Of a stretch of 64,000 nt of DNA, positions 55,836-64,000 are shown in pieces. Numbering within the stretch: position 1 is the first letter of the stretch; each line of letters begins with the position of its first letter. The stretch lies in contig NZ_CP090959.1 in NCBI RefSeq assembly GCF_024138675.1, positions 3,272,501-3,336,500 of the forward strand, given 5' to 3'. This DNA is from Simiduia sp. 21SJ11W-1. GTDB taxonomy: Bacteria; Pseudomonadota; Gammaproteobacteria; Pseudomonadales; Cellvibrionaceae. The position numbers and the translations under genes were made by a program. The notes under the pieces were generated by a model, which saw nothing but the letters and a program-made list of their open reading frames with translations, had not been told where the DNA came from and searched no databases.

Positions 55836-57131
55836 TTATTTAAGTGTGTAGTTCATTGATACGCCAACAACATTCTCTTCATAGGTTGCATCGCCATCTA
55901 CATATTGGCGCCGCTCGTATGTATAAAATGCCTTGGCATCAAGGTTCTTGGTAAAGCCATAATCAAAACTGATGCCGGCGTTATCACGGTTTAAATCGCT
56001 TTTTGATTCTGCATCAAACTGTTCTTGCCGGCGGGTGTAATTGGCCGACACACTGGCCGCCTCGGTTAGCCGGTACGCAAAGGTAAGGCCTGCCGATGGC
56101 TGCGTATTGTCTTCATCAAGGCGACGGTAGTTGTCATCGCGCACCTGCAGAAATACCTTTGCGGTACACAATGTACACAGTGCTGTTGTTTGCCAGGTTA
56201 GGCCAATCTGTTTGCGCTCTATTTGATCTACCCCAACGCCGTCTGACGGGTTACCGGGCACTGGGCTTTGATCCAGGCCCGCACCGTAGGATGAATCGGT
56301 AAACTCTTGAGATGCATTTAGGCTTAAGGTATGCAACGCCCCTTGGTAACTTATAGAGGCGCGATAGGTAGGCGATTTAATGGTGTCGCTTGAGTCTTCA
56401 AAGGTGGCCTGGTTTACCCCTGCCATTAGGCTGTAGGTGATTTGGCGCAAGGCCGCACTGTACGTAAGGTGTGCGTAGCTTTTTTCGAAATTGTTGGTTT
56501 CGCTGTTCGGGTAGGTTACATCTATTGTACCCACTGTAAGCCGCATCATGTCGGTACGGGAAAGCTGCCTGCTCCAATACACTGAGCCGCCGGCACGCTC
56601 GCTGTTACGCAGCTCGTTATAGCGGTAGCTAACGTCTTCATAGCTGCCTGCCACTGCCAGCGTATCTACCCTGGAAAGTGCCAAGCGCAATGTGGGCTCT
56701 GCACCCCAAATCTGCTTTTCATCCAGATTATCTGATATCTCCAGATCTTCCGGCGTATTGTATTGAGCTTGATTGGAATGGCGGATGGCAAGCGACAAAG
56801 GGTCATTGGCAAGCCCTAATAGCAGCTCGGCCCGGCCCTCCAATGTATTGCGATTGGTTTGTGAATCTTTTGAGTAGTTTTTATAGCCATAGCGGTATTC
56901 GCCCTCAAAGGCAGACCAGCCACCTTGCCAGCTAGCAGCAACGGCCGCATTGAAATCATCCTGGCGCTCTGTAATGCCGTTGGCTTCTTGTTTGCGGGCG
57001 TTATCTGATTGTTGGGTGCCCATGCCCACCGAGGCACTGAAAGGCGATTCTTGCGGCGCTGAATCTTGGCCAAATGCAGCCGCCACCATAAGTGGCGCTG
57101 CACCCAATATAACCGTTTGAACAATGCGCAT
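55836..57131 (-). CDS. XrtA-associated outer-membrane beta-barrel protein (TIGR03016-like)
   Basis: 431 residues with a signal peptide cleaved near AAAFGQ. The mature protein consists of alternating amphipathic strands with aromatic girdles (GYKNYSKDS, RQEQFDAES) and ends NVVGVSMNYTLK, a normal C-terminal beta-signal. It resembles the uncharacterised barrel found next to PrsT in XrtA loci. A likely role is polymer export or anchoring at the outer membrane. Two Cys in a C-x2-C spacing (CTLC) are unusual for a barrel. Confidence 0.85.
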   Translation of the reverse strand: MRIVQTVILGAAPLMVAAAFGQDSAPQESPFSASVGMGTQQSDNARKQEANGITERQDDFNAAVAASWQGGWSAFEGEYRYGYKNYSKDSQTNRNTLEGRAELLLGLANDPLSLAIRHSNQAQYNTPEDLEISDNLDEKQIWGAEPTLRLALSRVDTLAVAGSYEDVSYRYNELRNSERAGGSVYWSRQLSRTDMMRLTVGTIDVTYPNSETNNFEKSYAHLTYSAALRQITYSLMAGVNQATFEDSSDTIKSPTYRASISYQGALHTLSLNASQEFTDSSYGAGLDQSPVPGNPSDGVGVDQIERKQIGLTWQTTALCTLCTAKVFLQVRDDNYRRLDEDNTQPSAGLTFAYRLTEAASVSANYTRRQEQFDAESKSDLNRDNAGISFDYGFTKNLDAKAFYTYERRQYVDGDATYEENVVGVSMNYTLK

Positions 57132-57148
57132 AATCGCCCCTTAAGAAT

Positions 57149-58408
57149 TCAGTGGTTAAACACCAGGCCTGCAAAGCGTTTGCTGCCTACGGCATCAATG
57201 CCCGAGAGCACTTCATCTTGTGTAGCACGGCCGAACGGCACCAATAGCAGCGCCATATCGCAGTGCTGCGCCAAAATGCGTGCCTCCGTTGAAGACTCTA
57301 CAGATGGTGCATCCAAAATAATGAATCTATCCGGGTAGCGAGCCTTAATTTCCTGAATGAAGGTTTTCATCCGATCCGAGTTAAACAACTCGGCCGCCGA
57401 CTCATTGCTGCCAGCGGTTGGGATGACTCTTACCCGCTCTACACCCGAGGGGTAGATGATCTGCTCTAGCGTGATTTCGTCATCAGTGAGGTATTGCGAC
57501 AAACCAAAGTTGATTACACCGTTAACATAGCGCTCTGCGGATGAATCATAGGGGTTGCAATCTACATACAAGGCGGTTTTCTTTGGGTCTAGTGCAAATG
57601 TTGCAGCCAGATTAAATGCAAAAAAGCTACCGCCGCCGGCAGCCTTTAAAGAAGACACCAATACCACTATGTTATCGCTGGTATTTTTTTGCAACAGGCG
57701 AATACGCACTTCACGGAATGCATTTAAAACATCGCGCTGGCGCATGCCCACGTACACCACTTTACGCTCGTGTAGCTCATCTTGATTCCAGAGCGGGGCC
57801 GGCGCCATGTCTTTAATGTTGGAGCTGGCTATCCGCTTTACCGCACCGGGTTGCGTAGTGGCGATATTGGCTTCTTTTAGCATCTTGCTTGCCTCTGAAG
57901 GTAATTCATTGCGAGTTAGTGCACGCGGCGCGTTAACCTGCGGCCTAGTTTCACTGGCAGGCATTGCATCAGCGCCCACCTTCTTACTGCCCACCAAGGC
58001 ATCGCATTTGTCGTCTGCCCCGCCTAAGATCTTTCTGAAAGCCGCAGCTTCATTGTGCTTGCCTTGTGCGCTTAACACCTTTACCAACTGTGTGAGTGCT
58101 ACCGCTTTATCCAGGCTGATCACGCTTTCCACCGGCAGCGTTTTTAACGCGGCCCTAACATACATTTCCGCCTTGGCGTAATTCAGGCGCCCAATGGCTA
58201 TAGCACCTTGTAGCATCAGCGAGCGAAAGTGCGTGGGGTGGTGCTTTAGTAATTTATCTAGCATTTTTTTGGCCAACGCACTGTCGCCGCGCTTTAAGGC
58301 CAGATCTGCTGTTGCAAATTCGCGCTCTACGCGAATGGCATCCGCCTCGCTTGTAAGCTTGTCACTTACCGGCAGTACTGATTTACTTGGCGGGCCCATG
58401 ATTTCCAT
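57149..58408 (-). CDS. Degenerate BY-kinase-like P-loop protein with N-terminal TPR region
   Basis: 419 residues. About 24-130 is helical and TPR-like (FATADLALKRGDSALAKKML, LNYAKAEMYVRAALK). About 225-419 resembles the CpsD/CapB tyrosine-autokinase fold. Its Walker A region is SSLKAAGGGSFFAFNLA (252-268), with Gly260 where the phosphate-binding Lys should be. Walker A' (LYVDCNPYD) and Walker B (FIILDAP) are roughly kept. The C-terminal tyrosine cluster of true kinases is absent; the protein ends GLVFNH. Overlaps the Wzz-like gene by one base, the place of the autokinase in other XrtA loci. Probably an inactive regulator of polymer length; ATP binding is doubtful. An in-frame ATG at 58399 would shorten it by three residues. 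Confidence 0.83.
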   Translation of the reverse strand: MEIMGPPSKSVLPVSDKLTSEADAIRVEREFATADLALKRGDSALAKKMLDKLLKHHPTHFRSLMLQGAIAIGRLNYAKAEMYVRAALKTLPVESVISLDKAVALTQLVKVLSAQGKHNEAAAFRKILGGADDKCDALVGSKKVGADAMPASETRPQVNAPRALTRNELPSEASKMLKEANIATTQPGAVKRIASSNIKDMAPAPLWNQDELHERKVVYVGMRQRDVLNAFREVRIRLLQKNTSDNIVVLVSSLKAAGGGSFFAFNLAATFALDPKKTALYVDCNPYDSSAERYVNGVINFGLSQYLTDDEITLEQIIYPSGVERVRVIPTAGSNESAAELFNSDRMKTFIQEIKARYPDRFIILDAPSVESSTEARILAQHCDMALLLVPFGRATQDEVLSGIDAVGSKRFAGLVFNH

Positions 58409-59916
58409 TAAAGCGCAATCCGATACCAGTAAATGGCTAATCCGCAGTAGGCCGCCATAGAAAGGATAGACAGCAGCACCAGTAGCAGGATGTCTTTGCG
58501 CAATATGCGGTTTGCTATGGGCGAGTCGTAGTGTGGTACCACACCAATAAGATCTATCTCGGGCGGCAATTGCTGTTGCAGCACCCTGGCACTTCTGAAG
58601 TGCGGATCAATCAGTATCAGTAAAATGATTAGGCCAAAAGGCGCCAACAAGCCCAACACCGGCCCCGCTATAGCAAAGTGCAGGTATTGAATACCTGCAG
58701 GCGCCAGCGGGAAGGTGGCTGGATCTTGAATTCGGTAGGTAACCCCCTGCCCCTCTTGATCCAGCGTCATTGAAAGGCGCGCAGATTCTTTGCGCTGCAA
58801 CATTTCCTCATAAACATCACGGGTAACGTTGTAGTCGCGGGTAAGCTCTGAAAGCTGAGCCTGGTTGGCGGCAACACGTTGTGCCCGGTCTCGCTCTTGA
58901 TCAAGCAACTTCTCAAGCGACTGCATGCGGCGAACCTGGGCTCGCAAATCTACCTCAGCGAGTGAAAGCTGTTTGCGCAGTTCTTCATACAAGGGGTTCT
59001 CTACGTCTTTGCCATAGATTTCACCACTTTGCTTGGTTTGATCTATAAGTGCATCAAGCTCGGCAATCTGGCCCCTCAGGGATATCACATCCGGGTAATT
59101 CTCCTGGTAGCTCAGCAGCATATGCTCAAGCTGCGTACTCAGGGCTTGCTTGCGCTGCACCAGATCTTCAATCTGGCCTTTGGTTTTTAAATATTGGCCT
59201 TCGTCTGAGAGTTGCTGCTGGATGGTATTAATTCGTGAACGGGATTCCTCTATACCTATGGCCAAGGTTTCAATATCTACCCTTAGCTGCGCCATGCGGG
59301 AAGACACAGAGGCCTCTGTGCCATCTAGGTTTTTTGATTTGAACTCTTTCAGCCGCTCTTCAGCAAGCTCAAGCTGACGCTTATAGGATTGCACCTGGGC
59401 ATCAATAAAGTTAAAGGCACCAAGGCTTTCTTCACGCTTTTTCTTTTCTGTGTTTTCTATAAATGCAGAGGTAATGGCATACAGCGTTTCAAAAGAGTTA
59501 TCAGGCGTTTCTGCGGAGTAACTAACGGTAAAATAGTTGTTTTTATCTGGCTTTACCTTCAGGCCTGAGCGAATCTTCTTGATGGCGCGATCTTTTTCCT
59601 CTGGCAGGCTTGCTTTGGTTATTAGCCCAATTTCTTCTGCTGCGGCCTCCATAATTACCCGCGCATAGATGATTTCACGGGCCTGCTGGGAGCGATCTAT
59701 CTCTGTTACCGCCGCCCGGCCTTTCAGGAGTGGCTCAATAATATTGGTGACATCCGAATAAAGCACCACACTGGTTGTGTACTTATTGGGCCACAGCATT
59801 CCAATACCGAGCGCCAGAAAGCTGGTAAGCAAAAACAAACAAACCACCGCAACGCGGTAGCGGATCAGCTCGGCCTTTAGGGCTGCGAGCATTTCTTTTA
59901 AGTAAACCTTATCCAT
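58408..59916 (-). CDS. XrtA system polysaccharide chain-length determinant (Wzz/GumC-like)
   Basis: 502-residue polysaccharide co-polymerase of the inner membrane. Two helices (about 20-38 and near 475-500, with an additional hydrophobic segment around 415-440) flank a long periplasmic coiled coil (about 170-390, rich in Gln/Glu/Leu). It lacks a fused kinase domain; the P-loop protein next door would be the cytoplasmic partner. Expected to set polymer length with the Wza-like protein. Confidence 0.9.
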   Translation of the reverse strand: MDKVYLKEMLAALKAELIRYRVAVVCLFLLTSFLALGIGMLWPNKYTTSVVLYSDVTNIIEPLLKGRAAVTEIDRSQQAREIIYARVIMEAAAEEIGLITKASLPEEKDRAIKKIRSGLKVKPDKNNYFTVSYSAETPDNSFETLYAITSAFIENTEKKKREESLGAFNFIDAQVQSYKRQLELAEERLKEFKSKNLDGTEASVSSRMAQLRVDIETLAIGIEESRSRINTIQQQLSDEGQYLKTKGQIEDLVQRKQALSTQLEHMLLSYQENYPDVISLRGQIAELDALIDQTKQSGEIYGKDVENPLYEELRKQLSLAEVDLRAQVRRMQSLEKLLDQERDRAQRVAANQAQLSELTRDYNVTRDVYEEMLQRKESARLSMTLDQEGQGVTYRIQDPATFPLAPAGIQYLHFAIAGPVLGLLAPFGLIILLILIDPHFRSARVLQQQLPPEIDLIGVVPHYDSPIANRILRKDILLLVLLSILSMAAYCGLAIYWYRIAL

Positions 59917-59948
59917 GGAGGTATCTCATTGGGCCTTAAGCCTTTCCA

Positions 59949-60566
59949 TCAAAACATTCTTTCAGGCACGGTTACGATGTCTGAGGGCTGCAAGGGGTAG
60001 TTGGTGCTTACATCCCCCTTGTGAAGCAGGTCGTCCAGGCGCACGGGGTATATTTTCATCTCGCCGTTTACGCGCCGGTACAATTTAGCGTTGTTTGACG
60101 ATGCAAAATCGTTAGCGCCGCCGGCAATGAGCACAAGGTCTAGCACCGTCATGCCCTCGCGAAAGGGAATAGATTGCGGCGCTTGTACCGCGCCGGTAAT
60201 CCGCACCCTGCGCTGAAAATCCGAACTGCTAGGGTTGGCAACTATTACCGTCACCTGGGGGTTGCGCACATAATTTTTGAGCCCGGCAACAATATTCTCA
60301 GACAGCGCAATAGGCGTAAGGCCTGCTGCCACTATGTCGCCCACAAGGGGCATGGAGATTTTCCCATCGGGCCTTACTGGCACTGCCAGAGAAAGCTCCT
60401 GATTGCGCCACACATTGATTTGCAGCGCATCGCCCACGCCAATGCGGTATTCCTGCACGTTGCCCACATCTGCAGCCGGCGGGGCCTCAGATTTCGGGTT
60501 GCCGGCACAGGCCGCCAGAACAATCAGGCCTGCGATAATTGCCAAGCGATAGATGATAGACGCCAT
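59949..60566 (-). CDS. XrtA system polysaccharide export lipoprotein (Wza-like)
   Basis: 205 residues with a lipobox LAAC (Cys20). A Poly_export domain follows (YRIGVGDALQINVWRNQEL, PVRPDGKISMPLVGD), then one SLBB-type domain (RVRITGAVQAPQSIPFREG). It is shorter than E. coli Wza and lacks the C-terminal helix that forms the outer-membrane pore, so the adjacent beta-barrel protein may provide the pore. Starts 28 bases after the sugar transferase. Confidence 0.92.
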   Translation of the reverse strand: MASIIYRLAIIAGLIVLAACAGNPKSEAPPAADVGNVQEYRIGVGDALQINVWRNQELSLAVPVRPDGKISMPLVGDIVAAGLTPIALSENIVAGLKNYVRNPQVTVIVANPSSSDFQRRVRITGAVQAPQSIPFREGMTVLDLVLIAGGANDFASSNNAKLYRRVNGEMKIYPVRLDDLLHKGDVSTNYPLQPSDIVTVPERMF

Positions 60567-60593
60567 AATCTGCCCTCAATAATTGGTATACAT

Positions 60594-62015
60594 TTAACGC
60601 ACACCCTTGCCCAGCAGAATAATTTCCACTGTTTGCACAAGAATGAGCATATCCATAAAAAAGCTTTTATTTTTTGCGTAGTACAAGTCGTATGTGAGTT
60701 TGTTTTTGGCATCTTCAACGGATGCGCCGTAGGGGTATTTCAATTGCGCCCACCCCATTAACCCCGGTTTGACTTTGTGCCTCACATCGTAAAACGGAAT
60801 TTCTTTTGCAAGCTGTGCAACAAATTGTGGGCGCTCGGGCCTTGGGCCAACAAAACTCATTTCCCCAACAATCACGTTATAGAGCTGGGGCAGCTCATCA
60901 AGGCGGGTATTGCGAATGAAATTACCAACGCGGGTTACGCGTGAATCGTTCTTTTGCGCCCACACAGCCTTGCCCGCCTGCTCGGCATCCTGGCGCATAC
61001 TTCTGAATTTATAGATACGGAACACCCGGCCATTTAGCCCCACACGCTCTTGTGAATAGAGCGCAGGGCCTGCGCTCTCAAGCTTTACCGCCAGTGCGGT
61101 AAGCAGCATAAATGGCCAAAGCACTAACAGAAAAAGTACAGACACACACAAATCAAAGGCGCGCTTGATAAACAGGTGCCGTTTAGAATTTTTAAAGCCA
61201 TCGGAAAACAGCAGCCAGGAAGGTTGCAGCATGTTGACATCAATACGGTTTAGCTCGCGCTCACAAAATCCAAGCACATCGGTAGAGCCCACGCCTGCCA
61301 CTTTGCAATCCAGAAACTCGCCCACGGGCAAGCCTTCACCGGCCGACTGGCTGCGGCGTTCATCGGGTGCAATAACAATTTCAGAGATTTGCTCGCGCTT
61401 TACAAAGGCTACCCAATTTTGCGGCACGGCGCGCAACAGCGCAGAATTTACGGCAATCTCGTCACCTGCGTCTGCAATGCACCCCACCACCTGCACGCCC
61501 AGCTTGGTGTTTGCGGTATCCAGCTCGGTCAGTAGCGCCTCTGCCTTTTTGCCAGCGCCATAGATAATCACCCTGCGGCGCAGATTGGCGGTATCCACCA
61601 GGCCAATAAACAGCGCCCGTACGGCAAACACTACAAGTGTTGCCACCAGCACGCCCCAAAATACCAGCCCACGGTCTATGAACTCATCACCCAACGCCAA
61701 ATTGACGCAATACAGGCTTAGGCTACCTAACAGGAAAAAGCTTACGAGTGTACGCAGCATCATGCTGGCGTAACCTTCGCGCACCAAGGCGATGTAAACG
61801 CCCATAGACAAGGTGCAGCAGCTCAGCACGACGGCAAAAATGAATAGAGGAATCCAATCAGAAAAATTGATAGACCAAACGGGTGCCGCGTTCAGCAGCA
61901 ATAACTGAAGATGTTCTGCAAACCATGCAACACCGATGAGCAGACAAGTTTCTACAACCCCCAGAACAACAAAGTGCTGGTGAATGTAGTGCTTGTTGAG
62001 GCGTATATACGACAC
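60594..62015 (-). CDS. XrtA system initiating sugar-phosphate transferase (TIGR03013-like)
   Basis: 473-residue polyprenyl-phosphate glycosylphosphotransferase that loads the first sugar-1-phosphate onto undecaprenyl phosphate. Four to five N-terminal helices (about 15-135), a nucleotide-binding-like middle domain (VIIYGAGKKAEALL) and the C-terminal bacterial sugar transferase domain from about 280 (KRAFDLCVSVLF, KFRSMRQDA, TRLDELPQLYNVI, GPRPERP). First gene of the 11-gene minus-strand operon; a possible sigma-54 site is 36 bases upstream. Confidence 0.93.
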   Translation of the reverse strand: MSYIRLNKHYIHQHFVVLGVVETCLLIGVAWFAEHLQLLLLNAAPVWSINFSDWIPLFIFAVVLSCCTLSMGVYIALVREGYASMMLRTLVSFFLLGSLSLYCVNLALGDEFIDRGLVFWGVLVATLVVFAVRALFIGLVDTANLRRRVIIYGAGKKAEALLTELDTANTKLGVQVVGCIADAGDEIAVNSALLRAVPQNWVAFVKREQISEIVIAPDERRSQSAGEGLPVGEFLDCKVAGVGSTDVLGFCERELNRIDVNMLQPSWLLFSDGFKNSKRHLFIKRAFDLCVSVLFLLVLWPFMLLTALAVKLESAGPALYSQERVGLNGRVFRIYKFRSMRQDAEQAGKAVWAQKNDSRVTRVGNFIRNTRLDELPQLYNVIVGEMSFVGPRPERPQFVAQLAKEIPFYDVRHKVKPGLMGWAQLKYPYGASVEDAKNKLTYDLYYAKNKSFFMDMLILVQTVEIILLGKGVR

Positions 62016-62050
62016 CCTGAATCCCTTTCCCTTTTAATACTTCCTGTGCA

Positions 62051-62066
62051 GGCCTCTAACGTGCCT
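62051..62066 (-). promoter_or_regulatory. Possible sigma-54 promoter of the minus-strand operon
   Basis: Minus-strand AGGCACGTTAGAGGCC keeps the exact -24 GGCAC and the GG-N10-GC spacing but has AG in place of TT at -12. It would put the transcript start about 25 bases before the sugar transferase gene. Confidence 0.35.
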
Positions 62067-62253
62067 TTAGTAAACTGATAGCACTTAAGCACTGCCAGCG
62101 AAGCCCACCATTATATCGTAATCAAGAATTTTTACCCGAGCCTTTAGTATGAATATTATTTAACCAGCATTAAACTTTTGCCATACACCGGAAATCGGTT
62201 TTTGTGATAACTTACCCGCCGAAACAATGAGACCATCACAAGGACAGCGGCTC

Positions 62254-63528
62254 ATGCTCCCCAGCTCCCCAAAGATTTGTATTATCGGCCTTGGCTACGT
62301 TGGCCTGCCCCTGGCTGCCGAATTCGGCAAGCAAATTAAAACCCTAGGCTTCGACATACACGCGGCACGCATAACGGCGCTGCAACAGGGCATAGACCAT
62401 ACGTTAGAGGTAGACAAAGAAACCCTAACTCAGTCTAAAGACTTAAGCTTTACATCCAACGAAAACGATATTAAAAACTATGATGTTTATATCGTTACAG
62501 TTCCTACGCCAATAACCAGCGCCAAACAGCCAGACCTCACGCCCCTTCAAAAGGCCTCTGAGCTTTTGGGGCGGGTAATTTCTAAAAATGCGGTAGTGGT
62601 ATTTGAATCCACCGTGTTCCCTGGCTGCACTGAAGAGTTTTGCATTCCCATTATTGAGCGTGCGTCTGGGCTCAGGTTTAATCGCGACTTCTTTGCAGGC
62701 TACAGCCCCGAGCGCATAAACCCGGGCGATAAAGAACACAGGGTCCACAACATTACCAAGGTGACCTCAGGCTCTACACCCGAGGTTGCCGACTATGTTG
62801 ACGCCCTGTACGCGCGCATTGTGACCGCCGGCACCCACAAGGCCAGCAGCATTAAAGTGGCAGAGGCCGCCAAGGTGATTGAGAACACCCAGCGCGATAT
62901 CAACATCGCTTTAATCAATGAGCTGGCACTTATTTTCAAGCGCCTGGATATCGACACCCTGGAGGTGCTTGAAGCCGCCGGCACCAAGTGGAATTTTCTG
63001 CCATTTCGGCCGGGGCTTGTGGGCGGGCATTGCATCAGCGTAGACCCCTACTACCTCACCTATAAGGCGCAGCAGGTTGGCTACAACCCGGAAGTGATTC
63101 TAGCAGGGCGCCGCATTAACGATGGCATGGGCGCGTTTGTTGCGGAATCTGTAGTTAAAATGATGACCCAACGAAGGGTGCATGTGGTGGGCAGCCGCGT
63201 ATTGATTATGGGCCTGGCATTTAAAGAAAACTGCCCAGACCTGCGCAACACACGGGTGGTAGATATTATTAACGAGCTCAATACTTACCACGCGGAAATA
63301 GACGTTTACGACCCCTGGGTAGACCCCGGCCAAGCAGCAGAGGAATACAACCTCAACATGGTAAACGAGCCTGCCATCGGCCAGTATGATGCCATTATCC
63401 TGTGCGTTGGCCATACACAGTTCCGCGCCATGGGCGCCCAACAAATACGCGCATTGGGTAAACCGGGTGCGGTGGTGTTCGACGTCAAACACATTTTGCC
63501 AAAAACCGAGGTGGATGGCCGGCTTTAG
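62254..63528 (+). CDS. Nucleotide-sugar 6-dehydrogenase (TviB/WbpO type)
   Basis: 424-residue cytoplasmic NAD-dependent enzyme oxidising C6 of a UDP-sugar to a uronic acid. N-terminal Rossmann motif [19 protein letters not shown], central [15 protein letters not shown], catalytic Cys in [15 protein letters not shown] near residue 262, and C-terminal [14 protein letters not shown]. The motif details fit the UDP-N-acetylhexosamine branch, yet the next gene suggests a glucuronate pathway. AAGGA is nine bases before ATG 62254; an upstream ATG at 62227 has no ribosome site. Confidence 0.9.
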   Translation: MLPSSPKICIIGLGYVGLPLAAEFGKQIKTLGFDIHAARITALQQGIDHTLEVDKETLTQSKDLSFTSNENDIKNYDVYIVTVPTPITSAKQPDLTPLQKASELLGRVISKNAVVVFESTVFPGCTEEFCIPIIERASGLRFNRDFFAGYSPERINPGDKEHRVHNITKVTSGSTPEVADYVDALYARIVTAGTHKASSIKVAEAAKVIENTQRDINIALINELALIFKRLDIDTLEVLEAAGTKWNFLPFRPGLVGGHCISVDPYYLTYKAQQVGYNPEVILAGRRINDGMGAFVAESVVKMMTQRRVHVVGSRVLIMGLAFKENCPDLRNTRVVDIINELNTYHAEIDVYDPWVDPGQAAEEYNLNMVNEPAIGQYDAIILCVGHTQFRAMGAQQIRALGKPGAVVFDVKHILPKTEVDGRL

Positions 63529-63574
63529 GCCTTCGGCGCCTACCCACATCAGTTAAATTAAACGAGCTTATACA

Positions 63575-64000
63575 ATGAAAATTCTGGTTACCGGCGCCGC
63601 CGGGTTTATTGGGTCTACCCTTGCCCACAGGTTGCTTGATCGCGGCGACGATGTGCTCGGCATAGACAACCTCAACGATTACTACGATGTAACGCTAAAG
63701 CATGCACGCCTGGCCCGTTTAACCGAGCGCGAGGGCTTCCAGTTTGAGCAGCTGAGCATTGAAGATAAAAGCGCGCTCGATAAAGCCTACAAGCGCTACC
63801 AGCCCGATCGCGTGGTGAACCTGGCAGCGCAAGCCGGCGTGCGCTATTCCCTTGAAAACCCGCAAGCCTACCTGGATGCCAATATCACAGGCTTTTTGAA
63901 CATTCTTGAAGCCTGCCGCCACATGGGCACAGAGCATTTGGTATATGCCTCAAGCAGCTCTGTGTATGGTGCGAACACCGCCATGCCCTTTTCGGTGCAC
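63575..64000 (+). CDS. NAD-dependent epimerase, UDP-glucuronate 4-epimerase-like (3' part outside window)
   Basis: The first 142 residues of an extended SDR epimerase; the gene continues beyond the window. It has [16 protein letters not shown] (NAD-binding TGxxGxxG), [24 protein letters not shown] and the start of the active site YASSSSVYG. The NDYYD and AQAGVRYS segments are typical of UDP-glucuronate 4-epimerases (CapI/LspL type), giving UDP-galacturonate. It follows the dehydrogenase by 46 bases and is probably in the same operon. Confidence 0.87.
   Translation, partial: MKILVTGAAGFIGSTLAHRLLDRGDDVLGIDNLNDYYDVTLKHARLARLTEREGFQFEQLSIEDKSALDKAYKRYQPDRVVNLAAQAGVRYSLENPQAYLDANITGFLNILEACRHMGTEHLVYASSSSVYGANTAMPFSVH

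Overview
The window is typical gammaproteobacterial chromosome. Gene content and order (pilS-pilR beside a minor-pilin operon, then ispH-fkpB-lspA-ileS-ribF-murJ, rpsT, proB-obgE-rpmA-rplU, ispB) match the Pseudomonas/Cellvibrionales arrangement. A large exosortase A (XrtA)/PEP-CTERM polysaccharide locus follows, which points to a marine Cellvibrionaceae-type bacterium (Simiduia/Saccharophagus/Teredinibacter relatives). That placement is an inference from family knowledge. No rRNA, tRNA, CRISPR array, insertion sequence or phage gene was seen.

Region 1 (1-12.4 kb). A partial pssA and nadE lie on the minus strand. The PilS/PilR two-component pair and a fimT-type prepilin follow on the plus strand. 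A minus-strand tip-pilin operon, fimU-pilV-pilW-pilX-pilY1-pilE, faces fimT. FimT carries a GRxR motif, known from DNA-binding FimT, but lacks the usual Glu5. Acidic EF-hand-like loops recur in FimT, FimU, PilW and PilY1. A perfect CRP/Vfr-like palindrome lies upstream of fimU.

Region 2 (12.4-30.3 kb). Housekeeping genes: isoprenoid reductase, two FKBP prolyl isomerases, signal peptidase II, isoleucyl-tRNA synthetase, FAD synthesis, the lipid II flippase, ribosomal proteins S20, L27 and L21, proB, obgE, octaprenyl diphosphate synthase, and the fabA-fabB pair for unsaturated fatty acids. An HD-GYP protein lies between murJ and rpsT. An RmlD-like protein that appears to have lost its catalytic residues follows fabB. 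Several clear sigma-70 promoters and rho-independent terminators are visible.

Region 3 (30.4-64 kb). The XrtA locus begins with its regulators PrsK and PrsR, a small lipoprotein, and two sorting substrates: one canonical PEP-CTERM protein with a good sigma-54 promoter, and one with a PEG variant. A plus-strand operon (36.4-46.5 kb) encodes exosortase A, five glycosyltransferases, a CapK-like ligase, a polysaccharide deacetylase and a TupA-like ATP-grasp ligase. An 11-gene minus-strand operon (62.0 to 47.6 kb) encodes the initiating sugar transferase, Wza-like export lipoprotein, Wzz-like protein, a degenerate P-loop kinase-like protein, outer-membrane barrel, PrsT, a GNAT protein, flippase, glycosyltransferase, an AspH-like dioxygenase and an O-antigen-ligase-type protein. 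The two operons converge in an AT-rich core (about 43.3-50.6 kb) that looks horizontally acquired. At the right end a nucleotide-sugar dehydrogenase and a UDP-glucuronate-epimerase-like gene would supply uronic acids.

Together region 3 should build, flip, polymerise and export an extracellular polysaccharide and anchor PEP-CTERM proteins. The least expected part is the combination of uronate synthesis, an ATP-grasp amide ligase, an Asp/Asn-hydroxylase-like enzyme and a kinase-like protein without its Walker A lysine.
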